The notes: generated by a model not told the origin, from the letters alone. 22,757 nucleotides of DNA from an uncultured Odoribacter sp. (GCA_905204385.1 CAJKZL010000006.1:1-22757), one strand, 5' to 3'. Counted from the stretch's first letter, positions 7,861-16,980 are shown. Program-made: numbers and translations.

Positions 7861-9096
7861 CTAATCGTGTCCTGTAAAAGCCCACTGGCTCTTCCATGCC
7901 CAACGATGCGGACAATAATCGGTGATTGTCCGGATCCGCTTCACCTGGTCCATGGAAATGGTGTTTTTATAGCTACTGTTATCCATGATATTCACAGAAT
8001 AAAAGAGCAAACCGTCAGGGGTGATTTTTAAACGGGAGTTACTGGCATTCTTTAAGGTATTCCATGGCTCTACATACGTAGAATAAGTAAAAGTATCGTC
8101 ACAATAATCTTCCCAACGGGTATCCAGCAACCCAAAGAATTTTCCCATTTCGGTGGCGTAACCGACGTCTTCTATGGCAAAATCCCTGGCTTTATAAATC
8201 AGTCCGATATCGAAGATCGTATAATCCTGCTGCTCTATCTCAGCCAGCGACATGGGAGTAATGCTAATCCCCTTAATCCCGTCCAGGTCTGCCGTGTTCA
8301 GTATATACTTCGGCGTCTTCACATTGCTCCAATCATCAATAACCCAAATATTCAGGTATTTTTTATAGTCCCAGCAAATAGCCGGATTATTTTTAACTGC
8401 CTTAGAATCCAAATCATATACTGCTTGATAATCCATCGGATAACGATTGATACCTTTCTCTGCCATTTTTTTCCCTTCCGGATCGTATTCTGCCAGACGG
8501 AAACGGATTTTTGTATCGGCCCCATTGGGACTGACGGATGCTGTACGGGCAAAACAATTGTAAATGGTGTTGAAAGCATAATACACGATGTCCGACCCGA
8601 CCCCCTGACCTAAATCCACCTTAGTCCGATCCTGAATGATATGGAACACTACCGGATAAACAATCGTATCATAAGCATCATCGGCAAAAGGCTGTCGGAC
8701 AGATGCTTTAAATACATTGGACTTCAGCCCGTTGGCGATAGCGTAAAATCCTACTTCACTTTTAGAAACATCCGTAGTCCTGAATTTACCGTCTTTTAAA
8801 GGCGTTCCATCCTCCATGAAAAATTCCACCGTACCGGCGACGATGCGGTCTACCGGTATTTTGCCGTAAACCGTGCTGTCTTTTCCCTCATCCGTCGGAT
8901 AAGTATATGCCTGAAACAACATAGGATTCAGAGTCAGGGTCGACACTCCGTCGGCAATCACCTGTCGGTGGTCCGCCCCCAACTCAATTTTCGCAATTTC
9001 AAACTCCTTGAAATCGACAAGCATATCCTCGTCCGGTGTGCATCCTTGCAAACCGGCGAATACCAAAAGCAAATAAATAAAATATTTCGTTTTCAT
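7861..9096 (-). CDS. metzincin-family lipoprotein with degenerate zinc site
   Basis: Starting at MKTKYFIYLLLVFAGLQGC, the lipoprotein signal has its Cys at residue 19; the start at 9108 would overlap susD. The rest matches the Bacteroidales zinc-dependent metalloproteinase lipoprotein family: an N-terminal beta domain, then YPVVFHIIQD, ADTKIRFRLAEYDPEG, KYLNIWVIDDW, the active-site region, DYCDDT, and a Met-turn-like NIMD near the end. Where the family has HExGHxxGxxH this protein has TEMGKFFGLLD (8154-8122): the glutamate remains but all three zinc histidines are replaced by Thr, Lys and Asp. It is therefore probably not a protease. Its position directly after susD, where surface glycan-binding lipoproteins often sit, suggests a binding role. 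The ORF is otherwise intact. Confidence 0.8.
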   Translation of the reverse strand: MKTKYFIYLLLVFAGLQGCTPDEDMLVDFKEFEIAKIELGADHRQVIADGVSTLTLNPMLFQAYTYPTDEGKDSTVYGKIPVDRIVAGTVEFFMEDGTPLKDGKFRTTDVSKSEVGFYAIANGLKSNVFKASVRQPFADDAYDTIVYPVVFHIIQDRTKVDLGQGVGSDIVYYAFNTIYNCFARTASVSPNGADTKIRFRLAEYDPEGKKMAEKGINRYPMDYQAVYDLDSKAVKNNPAICWDYKKYLNIWVIDDWSNVKTPKYILNTADLDGIKGISITPMSLAEIEQQDYTIFDIGLIYKARDFAIEDVGYATEMGKFFGLLDTRWEDYCDDTFTYSTYVEPWNTLKNASNSRLKITPDGLLFYSVNIMDNSSYKNTISMDQVKRIRTITDYCPHRWAWKSQWAFTGHD

Positions 9097-9100
9097 AATG

Positions 9101-10576
9101 CTAATCATTTAATATCCATCCGGGATTCTGGTCTATATATTTATTATATTTCAGTTCAAATTCGGGTATCGGAAAAGCATACCGGTAATCTCCTTCTCCG
9201 GAAAGCGTAAAGGTGATGCCGCCGATGGTCCGCTCAGCAGAAATTCCCAGGCGTTTCATATCCAGCCACCGCATGTCCGTTTCCCCCACAAACTCTTTAC
9301 GCCGCTCCCGGTAAATGTCGTTCAGCAATGCCTCTTGGGTTGCCGGGACCGTCACATTGCCGGTATATCTTGCCTCTTTGAAACGCTTCAGGACCTCTTT
9401 CGCCCGCGGCAATTGATCCGACATGGCCAAAGCTTCCGCCTCGATCAACCAAGCTTCCGCCAAACGGAATCCGAAATGCATGTAATAATAGTTCCTTGCA
9501 TCATAATCGCCCGTATAGCCTGAAAACTTATCAAAATCTATCATCTCCACCGGAACTCCATCCTGTATTTCCTGCCGTATCCGGAAAAACAAGCTCCTAC
9601 GGATATCCCCTTCGCCCTCCGGAAAATATTCACGGAAAAATGTCCGATCCGTCACCAGCGACCGCGAAACATACCCCAGCGAACTCCCGCTGCCGGATGT
9701 ATAAGCAAGGAAAGCACACTCATCGTTCGAATAAACATCTGTTGCTTTAGGTTTGAAAGCCTCTTTCAAAATGGCCGAGTCGGATACCGGCTCATACTTT
9801 TTCGTCTCTCTCCCGGCATAGGCGGCAGCATTTTTCCAGTCGTCCGCCTCTGCCGCTCCCGAAAGTGCCTTAAAATGATATACTTCTGCAAACAGGCGGT
9901 TCACTACCGAAGGCGTATACAGCAAATTATAAGTCGTCCGCGAAGGAGTCCGTTCCAAACGGGTTTCAGCCTCCGTTAAATCGCTTAATATTTGTGCATA
10001 AACTTCCTTTTGAGTACTTCTTTCCAACGTCACCGTCTCAAAATCCTCGTATGTTTCCAGGCAAACGGGTATACCCGCCTGATTGTCTTTATAAGGTGCA
10101 AAATGCTGCAACAGTTTGAAAAAGCAATAAGCTCGCATCACATAAGCTTCACCCATGACATAATCGCGCATCTCTTCTTCACCCACAGCTTTGGCAGCTT
10201 CGTGCAGAATTAGATTGAGGAACCCTATCGGACTGTAATAAGTACCCCACAACCCCTGGGTAGATGTACTCCGCCAATCGCAGATTCTTATTTCCGAATC
10301 CGTAAATTCATCCTCTTCATATTTCGACAAATCCCAGTCGGTAGCATAAGTACGCACAGTGCCCCAATTATCCAGAAAAGGAGACCACGGCAAGTTTTTG
10401 CCGACAAGAGAGCTTCTATCCCCGGCGATGTTGTTCAGAAAACCGCCCAGCGACTGCTTGATACTTTCCAGGTCATCCATGGAAATCACGTTTTTAGGAG
10501 TGACATTCAGGAAATCACTGCACGCAAAGGTTCCCATCAACAACAGGACACTCCATAATATCATAAATCTTTTCAT
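9101..10576 (-). CDS. SusD/RagB family outer-membrane lipoprotein
   Basis: The 491-residue lipoprotein has lipobox FACS with Cys at residue 19, then DFLNVTPKNVISMDD, the standard SusD N-terminus. TPR-like helices include YVMGEAYVMRAYCFFKLLQHFAPY and the family's C-terminal signature DIYRERRKEFVGETDMRWLDMKRLG, ending PIPEFELKYNKYIDQNPGW. It caps the SusC barrel at the cell surface and captures glycan or peptide ligands. It starts 12 nt after the susC stop. It ends with a normal TAG, which shows that TAG is read as stop in this genome and matters for the amber codon in susC. The ORF is complete and undamaged. Confidence 0.95.
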   Translation of the reverse strand: MKRFMILWSVLLLMGTFACSDFLNVTPKNVISMDDLESIKQSLGGFLNNIAGDRSSLVGKNLPWSPFLDNWGTVRTYATDWDLSKYEEDEFTDSEIRICDWRSTSTQGLWGTYYSPIGFLNLILHEAAKAVGEEEMRDYVMGEAYVMRAYCFFKLLQHFAPYKDNQAGIPVCLETYEDFETVTLERSTQKEVYAQILSDLTEAETRLERTPSRTTYNLLYTPSVVNRLFAEVYHFKALSGAAEADDWKNAAAYAGRETKKYEPVSDSAILKEAFKPKATDVYSNDECAFLAYTSGSGSSLGYVSRSLVTDRTFFREYFPEGEGDIRRSLFFRIRQEIQDGVPVEMIDFDKFSGYTGDYDARNYYYMHFGFRLAEAWLIEAEALAMSDQLPRAKEVLKRFKEARYTGNVTVPATQEALLNDIYRERRKEFVGETDMRWLDMKRLGISAERTIGGITFTLSGEGDYRYAFPIPEFELKYNKYIDQNPGWILND

Positions 10577-10588
10577 AATGTCAGCCTT

Positions 10589-13500
10589 TTAAAATCCCAA
10601 AGAGAGGTTAAACATATAGGTTCGTGGCAACGGATAATTGAACGCTCCTCCGGTAGTTACATCCAATCCGCTATATTTGGTGAAAGTATAAATATTGGTC
10701 ACCTGCAAGCCTACCCTGCAACGATCCAGTCCGATCTGCTCGAACCTGTAGTTGCGAAGGTCGAATGAAATCATCAAGTCGCGGAAAGCCAGGTAGTTCC
10801 CTTTTTCGTATTTATCGTCGGTCACCATGCTGTGATAATTGGTGCCTTCAAACTGATAGCGGGGAGTATCCGTCACGTCCCCGGGAGTCCGCCAACGATT
10901 CATGGCATTTTTCAAACGGTTGGTCCGCGAAACATAGATTTCAGAAAGCTTACTAGCACCGGCAGGCGAATATTTTCTTTCATTGAATTCTTCCAGCAAA
11001 TGCCCGGCACTGTAACTGAATCCGGCTCTCACTTCGAGGTTCTTCCAACTGAGGGTGGAAGAAAATCCTCCGACCACTTTCGGATTGGTGGTTCCCAACT
11101 CCTCCATGCTGGCCGGCATAATGCTCCTAATGTCACTGTTTCCCCAGGCATCGGCCAAACTTTCCGTATCGAACACCTCCGGCACCATTTCCAGCGGTAT
11201 TTCCTTTTGTTCGGCAATCAGCTTCCGGCTTTCATCCGATACATAAACCATCACCTGTCCCGATGCAGGATTTACGCCCGCCCAACGGTAACCGAAAATA
11301 GTCCCGGTGGCATATCCCTCGATATTGCTCGAACCGCCTGACCAACTCAACTGATCCGGACTTTTCAGATAGGTCTTTTTGATTTTATTCTTATTTTGCG
11401 CAATGTTGAACGAGTTGACCCAACGAACCTCTTTACCCAAATCCAAACGCAGATTGATATTGAATTCCCAACCCGTGTTCTCGATGCTGGACACATTCGC
11501 CGTCACTCCGGTACGTCCATAGGAATAAGGCGTACTCATGGTGCCCAACAAATCCTTTCCGGTGTTCCAATAATAGTTGAAACTTCCACCGATACGGTTA
11601 TCCCAGAACCCATAGTCCAATCCGACATTCCGGTCCTGTTTCCGTTCCCATTTGATGTTCGGATTGGGATAAGTAACCTCCTTGGCTACAAAATTATCGT
11701 CGTACCTATCGCTGTCTAAAAATATCATCGGAATAGGATAGGATCCCCGGTCGATGTTTCCGGTATATCCATAAGACACCCGCACGGCCAGATCGGAAAC
11801 AAAATGAACTCTCTTCAAAAAGTTTTCACGCATGGCATTCCAGCGGAAACTGGCAGACCACAAGGGGGTGAAACGGTTGTCCGTACCGATGATGTCGGCT
11901 CCGTCAAAACGGGCATTCAGATTGAATACATACTTATCCAGGAGGGTATAAGTAAAAGCACCGAAGAAAGAGGCCGAACGGTCCTGTGCTTCTGCCGTAC
12001 CGATCAAACCGGTCAAGGCATTTTTTATTTTGGAATACTTCACGTCATCCGAAGAAAAATCGGGGAAAGCTATAAAACGGTAATAATCGTTGAACTCGGG
12101 TGCCTTGTGGTAGTTATTGTACGATTTATTGCCCGACAATTCCGTACCTACAACAATAGAAAAAGAATGGTTTTCGAGCATATCGTTATTGTAGCTAACT
12201 AATCCGCGGAAAGCAAACGCCGTGGTGCGTCCGCTGCCTTCGCGCAGATAACCGTAATTGTACTTCTCGGGCAATTCGCCTGACAGGGCACTGCGGGCAA
12301 AACTATTCTGGTAGGATGTGTAGGTGCCGGGAGCTGCAAAAGTTTCCGTATTGTTAGTGCTGTAAGTCACTGACCCGTTCAGGTCGACATTCAATCCTTC
12401 CAACACCTGATAATTCGCCCCCAAACGGGCAGATATATCCGATGCGATGGATTTATTACGGGTTTCGTTCAACTCACGCAGAATGTTAAACTTATCGTAA
12501 ATATTTCCATAATGCAATTCACTTCGGTTATCGCCCAGATACGTAAAATCAGCGGCATAACTCCCGTCATCCTCATAAGGCTTTTCGTAAGGATTGGCAA
12601 AAACGGCATATTTGAAAGGGTCTACCGCTGAGCTGTGATTTTGGCTCTCCCGGTAACTGCCGCTCAATTTGAAATTCACTTCAAAATTCTTTACCGGACG
12701 ATGACGAACTTCAAGGCTGGCGCCCAGCTTATCGTAAGAATTGGCTTTCAGGATTCCCGACTGCCCGTTATAATTCAGCGAAATATAATAATCGGTTTTT
12801 TCCGTACCACCCCGCATGGACAAAAAATGCGATTGGGAAAAACTCTTCCGGAAGATGACGTCAAACCAATCGGTATCGATATTGCGCAATTCGTTCAGTT
12901 TAGCATTATACTCGGCTTCCGTATAGCGTCCCTGCATATAGTAGTCGTAAGTTTTACTCACCAATCCCCCTTCCCATGCCCGGGAAAAATCTTTCATCAA
13001 GGAGATTTCGAAATCGATTTTCTCACTGCTATTCATGAAATCGAGGTCGATGGACGGTGCTTCCACCATACCGAAACTACCGTTGTAATTGAATGCCGCT
13101 TTGCCTTCGAAACCTCTCTTGGTCTTGATGACAATGACTCCGTTGGCAGCCCGGGCTCCGTATATAGCCGAAGCGGCCGCATCTTTCAATACCGTAATCT
13201 ACTCGATGTCTGTGGGAGCAATATTCCCGATGCCATGGTCCAGGATAGATTCCTGAATGTTTCCGGTATTCACCACATTAATGGAAGCCACGCCCCCCTG
13301 CAAAGGCAGACCGTCGACCACCCACAACGGTTCCTTGTTGCCGGAAATCGAGTTATCTCCGCGGATCCGGATATTCGCCCGGGTTCCCGGCGCCCCACTG
13401 GTGGTGTAGGAATACAGACCGGCCACTTTTCCTTCCAGAATCTGGTCGATACTTTTGAAAGCATTGTTTTCGATCTCCTTAGCTGTAATGACGGTTACCG

Positions 13501-14179
13501 AACCGGTTATCCGGTCACGGCGAATCTCCTGATAACCGGTCACTACTGCCTCATCCAGATAACTGCTTTCTTCTATCAGTTTAACATTGATTTCCGCCTT
13601 ACCTTCTGCCGCCACTTCCTGGCGTTTCATTCCGATGAAAGAAAAGATCAACGTTATATTTTTGGAATCGGGAACAGGCAAAGAATATTCGCCTTGATTA
13701 TTGGTAGCCGTACCGATGGCTGTACCTTTGACCAGGACAGCTACTCCCGGCAAGATATTCCCACGATCGTCCGTCACCTTCCCCTTAATCACCTGAACGG
13801 TGCTTTCCTTAATCTGCTGCATCATTTTACCGATGATGACATGTTTATCCTCCAATTGCCACGTATAGCCGCTTCCTTTCAGACATTGTTCCAACACGCT
13901 TTCCAGATTTTCCCCGTTGAAAATAAAATTCCGGGTACCCAGCTTTGCCATTTCGCGGGTGTTGTAGACAAACGAATAATCACTGCACTTCTCGATCTCC
14001 AGAAACAGTTTGTTCAAAGAAGCATTTTTCAATTCCAGTGTGATTTTCTGATTCTGAACGGCCATCGAATCCATCGCATGGCTGTTCAAACAAAAACATA
14101 AAAGCAAAATTTTGAACATCATCGAGCCTGGTCTTAATTTTTCCCGGGGACATAGCCCTCTTGTTGCAAATTTTTTCAT
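10589..14179 (-). pseudogene. SusC/RagA TonB-dependent transporter interrupted by an amber stop
   Basis: Together the two in-frame halves encode about 1,200 residues. Order: signal region (MMFKILLLCFCLNSHA), secretin/TonB short N-terminal domain (about 47-120), carboxypeptidase-like beta domain (135-208), TonB-box-like DEAVVTGY, plug (RIRGDNSISGNKEPLWVVDGLPLQ region), then the barrel to a typical terminal YMFNLSLGF. In the plug, family members read NPxDIESIxVLKDAAASAIYG; here the codon at 13201-13199 is TAG (DIE-stop-ITVLKDAAASAIYG). One change from TCG (Ser) explains it. The downstream half restarts only at a TTG inside the plug and lacks a signal, so it should not assemble. Start at 14179 preferred; 14191 also possible. 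The N-terminal signalling domain is what would talk to FecR. Confidence 0.85.
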
Positions 14180-14217
14180 AGATTTGTACATTAAGTTAAT
14201 GATAATTTAATATAGAG

Positions 14218-14252
14218 AATGGGGGAACCGGGTGGTGCTGTGTTTCCCCATT
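14218..14252 (-). terminator. hairpin between fecR and susC
   Basis: The arms AATGGGG..AA (14218-14227) and TTTCCCCATT (14243-14252) pair with one extra G, starting 1 nt after the fecR stop. On the transcribed strand it is followed by an A/T-rich stretch but no clean T-run. It could be a weak terminator, an attenuator or a processing site that sets susC levels relative to fecR. Confidence 0.45.
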
Positions 14253-14253
14253 T

Positions 14254-15394
14254 TCATTTTTTGCGTATCGATATCGCCTTGCCTTTCTTTTCTATCTGCA
14301 CTTCATTGGTCTTCGTCAGTATATTTAATAAAACGTCGATTTCATCATACTTTTTCAAGCGAGCCGTAATCCGTATCTGCGCAGCTACAGGATTCAGAAA
14401 AAAGTATTGGCAATCATACCAGAGGGACAATTCTTCCATAATTTCTTCAAGGGGAGTGTTCTCGAAGACAAAATAACCGTCTTTCCAGGCTGTATAATAA
14501 ATGGTTTCAACTTCCCTGACCGTTGTCGAACCTCCGAAGGTTTCAGCTTGCTGCCCCGGTTGCAAAACCGTCTGACATCCGGATTGGTCAGTGACTTCAC
14601 CACTCCCCTGCACCAAAGTGGCCAGAGTGGGTCTGTCCCGGTAGCTTCGGATACAAAACTCCGTTCCCAGCACTTTTACATCGATGTTATCCGAATGTAC
14701 GACAAAAGGCCGCATTTCATCGTGCGTCACTTCAAAGTACGCTTCACCGGATAATTCGACAAACCGGCGAGGCCCGCGGAACTGTTCCGGAAATTTCAAT
14801 TTCGAATTTCGTTCCGTCGGGCAACACAAAGCTATACTCGGCCCCCCGGGGTACTTCCATCACATGGTAGTCGTCTATCGCTTCCGAACTATCCGGTTCA
14901 TCCCCTTCAATCTCCAAACGACCGTGGTCGAGGATAATCTGTTTGTGGCTTTTGGCAAGGGAGATGGTATCTTTCAAAGTGACCGGCAATTCGATCCTTT
15001 CTCCATCGGACAAAACGAGATAGGCCATTTTTTTACCAATGGCGATAGTTTCCTGTGCCGATGGTTCGGAAACTTTTCGCATGGGCTGAACCCAGAAAGA
15101 CACTGCCCAGAAAACAGCGATTACGGCAGCAACCGAACTCCATATACGCAAGTTGCGTTTGTGCTTTATTTGTTGCTTCCGCCTCCGGATATCCGCAAAC
15201 ACCATTTCCATTTTTTGGCGGCTATAGGGCAGCTTTTCGTCAGCAAATATCTTTTCATCCATGAACGAAACAAACAACGCTTTGTTATCCTCCGCCCTTT
15301 CCAGCCATTCATCCAGCTTCTCCAGTTCTTCACGCGAAATCTCTCCCTGAATCAATGCCGTTATTATATCCGCTATTTCAAAAACTTTTTTCAT
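14254..15394 (-). pseudogene. FecR family anti-sigma factor, frameshifted
   Basis: From MKKVFEIADIITALIQGEIS the N-terminal anti-sigma domain is followed by a membrane segment (about residues 84-102, IWSSVAAVIAVFWAVSFWV). The periplasmic FecR domain begins with MEVPRGAEYSFVLPDGTK (179-196). Family members continue with VWLNxxSxLxFP, but here that is gone: after K196 about 7 nt remain where about 24 are expected, and the rest (LKFPEQFRGPRRFVELSGEAYFEV to the TGA at 14256-14254) is in another frame. An out-of-frame deletion of roughly 17 nt near 14800-14807 fits. The C-terminal part ends in the usual domain that contacts the SusC signalling domain. Truncation after the membrane segment would leave a cytoplasmic anti-sigma domain with no signal input. 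Confidence 0.8.
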
Positions 15395-15417
15395 CGGTTT
15401 CAAAAAAAAGGTTCGAT

Positions 15418-15443
15418 ATTTTTGGCCGTCGACGGCCAAAAAT
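15418..15443. repeat. perfect 26-bp palindrome upstream of fecR
   Basis: The halves atttttggccgtc and gacggccaaaaat are exact reverse complements with no loop. The T-run is on the 5' side and the A-run on the 3' side, the opposite of a rho-independent terminator. It lies 24 bp before the fecR start, so a dyad operator or a structured leader is more likely than a terminator. Confidence 0.6.
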
Positions 15444-15444
15444 A

Positions 15445-15472
15445 AGTAACGATGAACGAGTAACGATGAACG
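15445..15472. repeat. two tandem copies of a 14-bp gtaacgatgaacga-type unit
   Basis: Two direct copies (second ends cgg rather than cga) sit next to the 26-bp palindrome. The same unit family occurs at 4751-4831. Probably a dispersed intergenic repeat marking the edge of the accessory region. Confidence 0.55.
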
Positions 15473-15748
15473 GGCGGTTGCCGGGGTGTCACGGATATTG
15501 ATAGATAGCGTGCAAGTCTATAATGACGGGGTGTATTGAGGGATAAGCAGAAACGCGTAAAGGATGATGAAACGAGATTTATATAAAAATTTAGTTCATC
15601 AGTCACTTCGCTAAGCAATCACAAAATTAAACGAACCTTAAAATTTGGAAAATGATCCAAAAATTAATTCGTTTTCTCTAAAAACACATCAAACAGAAAA
15701 AAGGGTCAAAGGAGGGATGACTTTTTTTACAAAAAGATACAGAGGGAC

Positions 15749-15785
15749 GGGGCAAATGTATCATTCAAAGTGATACAAATGTCCC
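15749..15785. repeat. 15-bp imperfect dyad
   Basis: The arms 15749-15763 (ggggcaaatgtatca) and 15771-15785 (tgatacaaatgtccc) match at 12 of 15 positions around the 7-nt centre ttcaaag. The inner 7 bp are perfect. It is a plausible protein-binding dyad or small hairpin with no T-tract. Confidence 0.45.
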
Positions 15786-15862
15786 ATAAATTTTCATGAA
15801 CTCCATAACGAAGATATGATATTAATCGGAAAATGAAAAATGGAAACGGGTCTCCACCCCAA

Positions 15863-15889
15863 CTTGAAATCACACTTTAAGATTTCAAG
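15863..15889. repeat. 9-bp perfect inverted repeat downstream of the PIN toxin gene
   Basis: cttgaaatc (15863-15871) and gatttcaag (15881-15889) flank a 9-nt loop. It lies about 110 bp beyond the toxin stop and lacks a T-run, so a terminator role is possible but unproven. Confidence 0.4.
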
Positions 15890-15997
15890 ATTTGCCATTC
15901 TTCCTCTTTTATAATTTCCTTCAAAGTATATTATAATTTTCTTTATTCAATATAAGATGTAAGGGGATGAATGCGTCTTTGTTTCTGTTGCGCTTTA

Positions 15998-16414
15998 TTA
16001 TCTGAATTCTTTCAGGAAATCGGCAGGTGAGAAGACAGGGATGTCGGCATGGGCGAAGTCTTTCACGTTGCGGGTGATAAAGGCCTCGCAGTCCGACTGT
16101 ATGGCGGCGTAATGCTGCATGGCATCTTCGATGTCGCGGAAGAGCGAGGTGGTAGAGAGGCTCTTTCTGACGGTTCGTTCGTCTATGGCAGCAATTTCCA
16201 CGATAGAGGCGAACTGCCGCAGGGTGTGCGCAAGGGTTTCATAGCTCAGCCGTTTTTCTAGCAGATAGGCAGTAGTAGAGAACGACAAGGCAGCTACGGA
16301 GGCGGTGCATTTTCCCATATCCACGAGTGAGAACAGGCGGGCAGCATCAGCATAGAACGGTTCGCGCCGTGTCAGCAGGTCTACCATGACGTTGGTATCG
16401 ACAAATATCTTCAT
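15998..16414 (-). CDS. PIN domain toxin (VapC-like ribonuclease)
   Basis: About 138 residues, starting MKIFVDTNVMVDLL; two codons further upstream (16420) is an alternative. It has the N-terminal Asp of the PIN fold (VDTN), a central acidic cluster in FRDIEDAMQH and the late TRNVKDF motif, all typical of the PIN_3 subgroup. Such proteins are Mg2+-dependent RNases held in check by a small partner. The paired upstream gene ends 26 nt before this start, so the two should be one toxin-antitoxin operon. Reasonably complete, with no lesion seen. Specific RNA target unknown. Confidence 0.85.
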   Translation of the reverse strand: MKIFVDTNVMVDLLTRREPFYADAARLFSLVDMGKCTASVAALSFSTTAYLLEKRLSYETLAHTLRQFASIVEIAAIDERTVRKSLSTTSLFRDIEDAMQHYAAIQSDCEAFITRNVKDFAHADIPVFSPADFLKEFR

Positions 16415-16440
16415 GGTCATTGGTATTTCTCTTCCAGATG

Positions 16441-16665
16441 TTAGCGATAGGCTTCCTTTTCGTCGAAGTCGGCAGGCAAGCCGAGGTCTGTACCCAGCTT
16501 GGCAACTAAAGAGGTGATTTTGACGTCCTCCTCCTTTACTTTCTCTTCGCTGATGAAGCGGCGAATAAAATCTTCAACAGCTACGCTCAGATTGATGTTC
16601 CTAAGCCGTGCCCGTCGCTGAGCTTCACGCACAAGTGCGGGATCTATATGCAATAGGTTGTCCAT
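16441..16665 (-). CDS. antitoxin partner of the PIN toxin (DUF6364-like)
   Basis: The 74-residue protein MDNLLHIDPALVREAQRRAR has a ribbon-helix-helix-like N-terminal half (HIDPALVREAQRRARLRNINLSVAVEDFIRRFI) and an acidic tail (LGLPADFDEKEAYR) that probably wraps the toxin active site. It is first in the operon, as expected for an antitoxin that also autoregulates. Its start is supported by a strong Shine-Dalgarno AGGAG at 16677-16673 (7 nt spacer), uncommon in Bacteroidota and consistent with a horizontally moving module. The DUF6364 name is from memory of sequence style. Confidence 0.8.
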   Translation of the reverse strand: MDNLLHIDPALVREAQRRARLRNINLSVAVEDFIRRFISEEKVKEEDVKITSLVAKLGTDLGLPADFDEKEAYR

Positions 16666-16672
16666 ACGGTTT

Positions 16673-16734
16673 CTCCTTTCTGTTTATTAACGTTCTACAT
16701 CCACGAAGATACGGATTTCCTGCCGCATCTCCAA
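16673..16734 (-). promoter_or_regulatory. promoter and Shine-Dalgarno site of the toxin-antitoxin operon
   Basis: On the minus strand: TTG (16734-16732), 20-nt spacer, TATCTTCG (16711-16704, one mismatch to TAnnTTTG), then AGGAG at 16677-16673 ahead of the ATG at 16665. Confidence 0.5.
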
Positions 16735-16854
16735 CGGACGTTATGTAAAAATAACTTCCCGGCATGTCAAAGAAAATTTATATTGTAAGCGTCCGGGGTA
16801 TGAAAGAAAGGATTTCTTTTACTTCAATTTGTAACCTTGAAAATTCGTTGATTA

Positions 16855-16935
16855 TTATTTCCCTTGCTTTTTTGATTTTGCCAGCTCTTGCCGCCGCCGT
16901 TCACGGATTTCGTGGTATTCTTCAATATAGTTTTA
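16855..16935 (-). pseudogene. detached copy 1 of the XRE-gene 3' end
   Basis: Read on the minus strand this 81-bp segment encodes NYIEEYHEIRERRRQELAKSK plus QGK and TAA. It matches the C-terminus of the XRE gene at 18713-18799 (CIEEYHEIRERLRQELEKSK) and copy 2 at 18024-18104. It has no upstream coding part: homology stops abruptly at about 16935, where AT-rich DNA begins. It lies just upstream of the metallopeptidase gene. Confidence 0.75.
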
Positions 16936-16965
16936 TCGAGATAATGATATATATATTTTTAATTA

Positions 16966-16973
16966 TACTTTTG
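16966..16973 (+). promoter_or_regulatory. possible -7 box of the metallopeptidase gene
   Basis: TACTTTTG is an exact TAnnTTTG match, 7 nt before the ATG at 16981. No good -33 TTG is visible. If used, the mRNA would start near 16979, which favours the internal start at 17026. Confidence 0.3.
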
Positions 16974-16980
16974 TTTTAAA

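Larger units (their letters stand above)
15473..15997. other. gene-free region at the left edge of the island
   Basis: About 525 bp with no credible gene. It becomes markedly AT-rich after about 15550. A lone TAnnTTTG match for the minus strand lies at 15622-15629 (plus-strand caaaatta), but its nearest TTTG is about 28 nt away, longer than usual, so I do not call it a promoter for fecR. Two inverted repeats, annotated separately, are the only other structure I see. Confidence 0.5.

Noticed and set aside
13199..13201. Reassigned TAG codon explaining the susC stop
   Set aside because: susD in the same operon ends with TAG in the expected place, so TAG works as stop here.
12635..14101. 488-codon plus-strand frame
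   Set aside because: It lies wholly antisense to the susC-like gene, whose domains are unmistakable; no family-like motifs in this frame.
15400..15618. 72-codon minus-strand frame upstream of fecR
   Set aside because: It runs through the 26-bp palindrome and the tandem repeats and has no protein-like pattern.
16764..16979. 71-codon plus-strand frame with hydrophobic residues, looking like a small membrane protein
   Set aside because: Its hydrophobic middle is the antisense of detached copy 1 of the XRE tail (16855-16935), so the composition is a by-product of that coding segment on the other strand.
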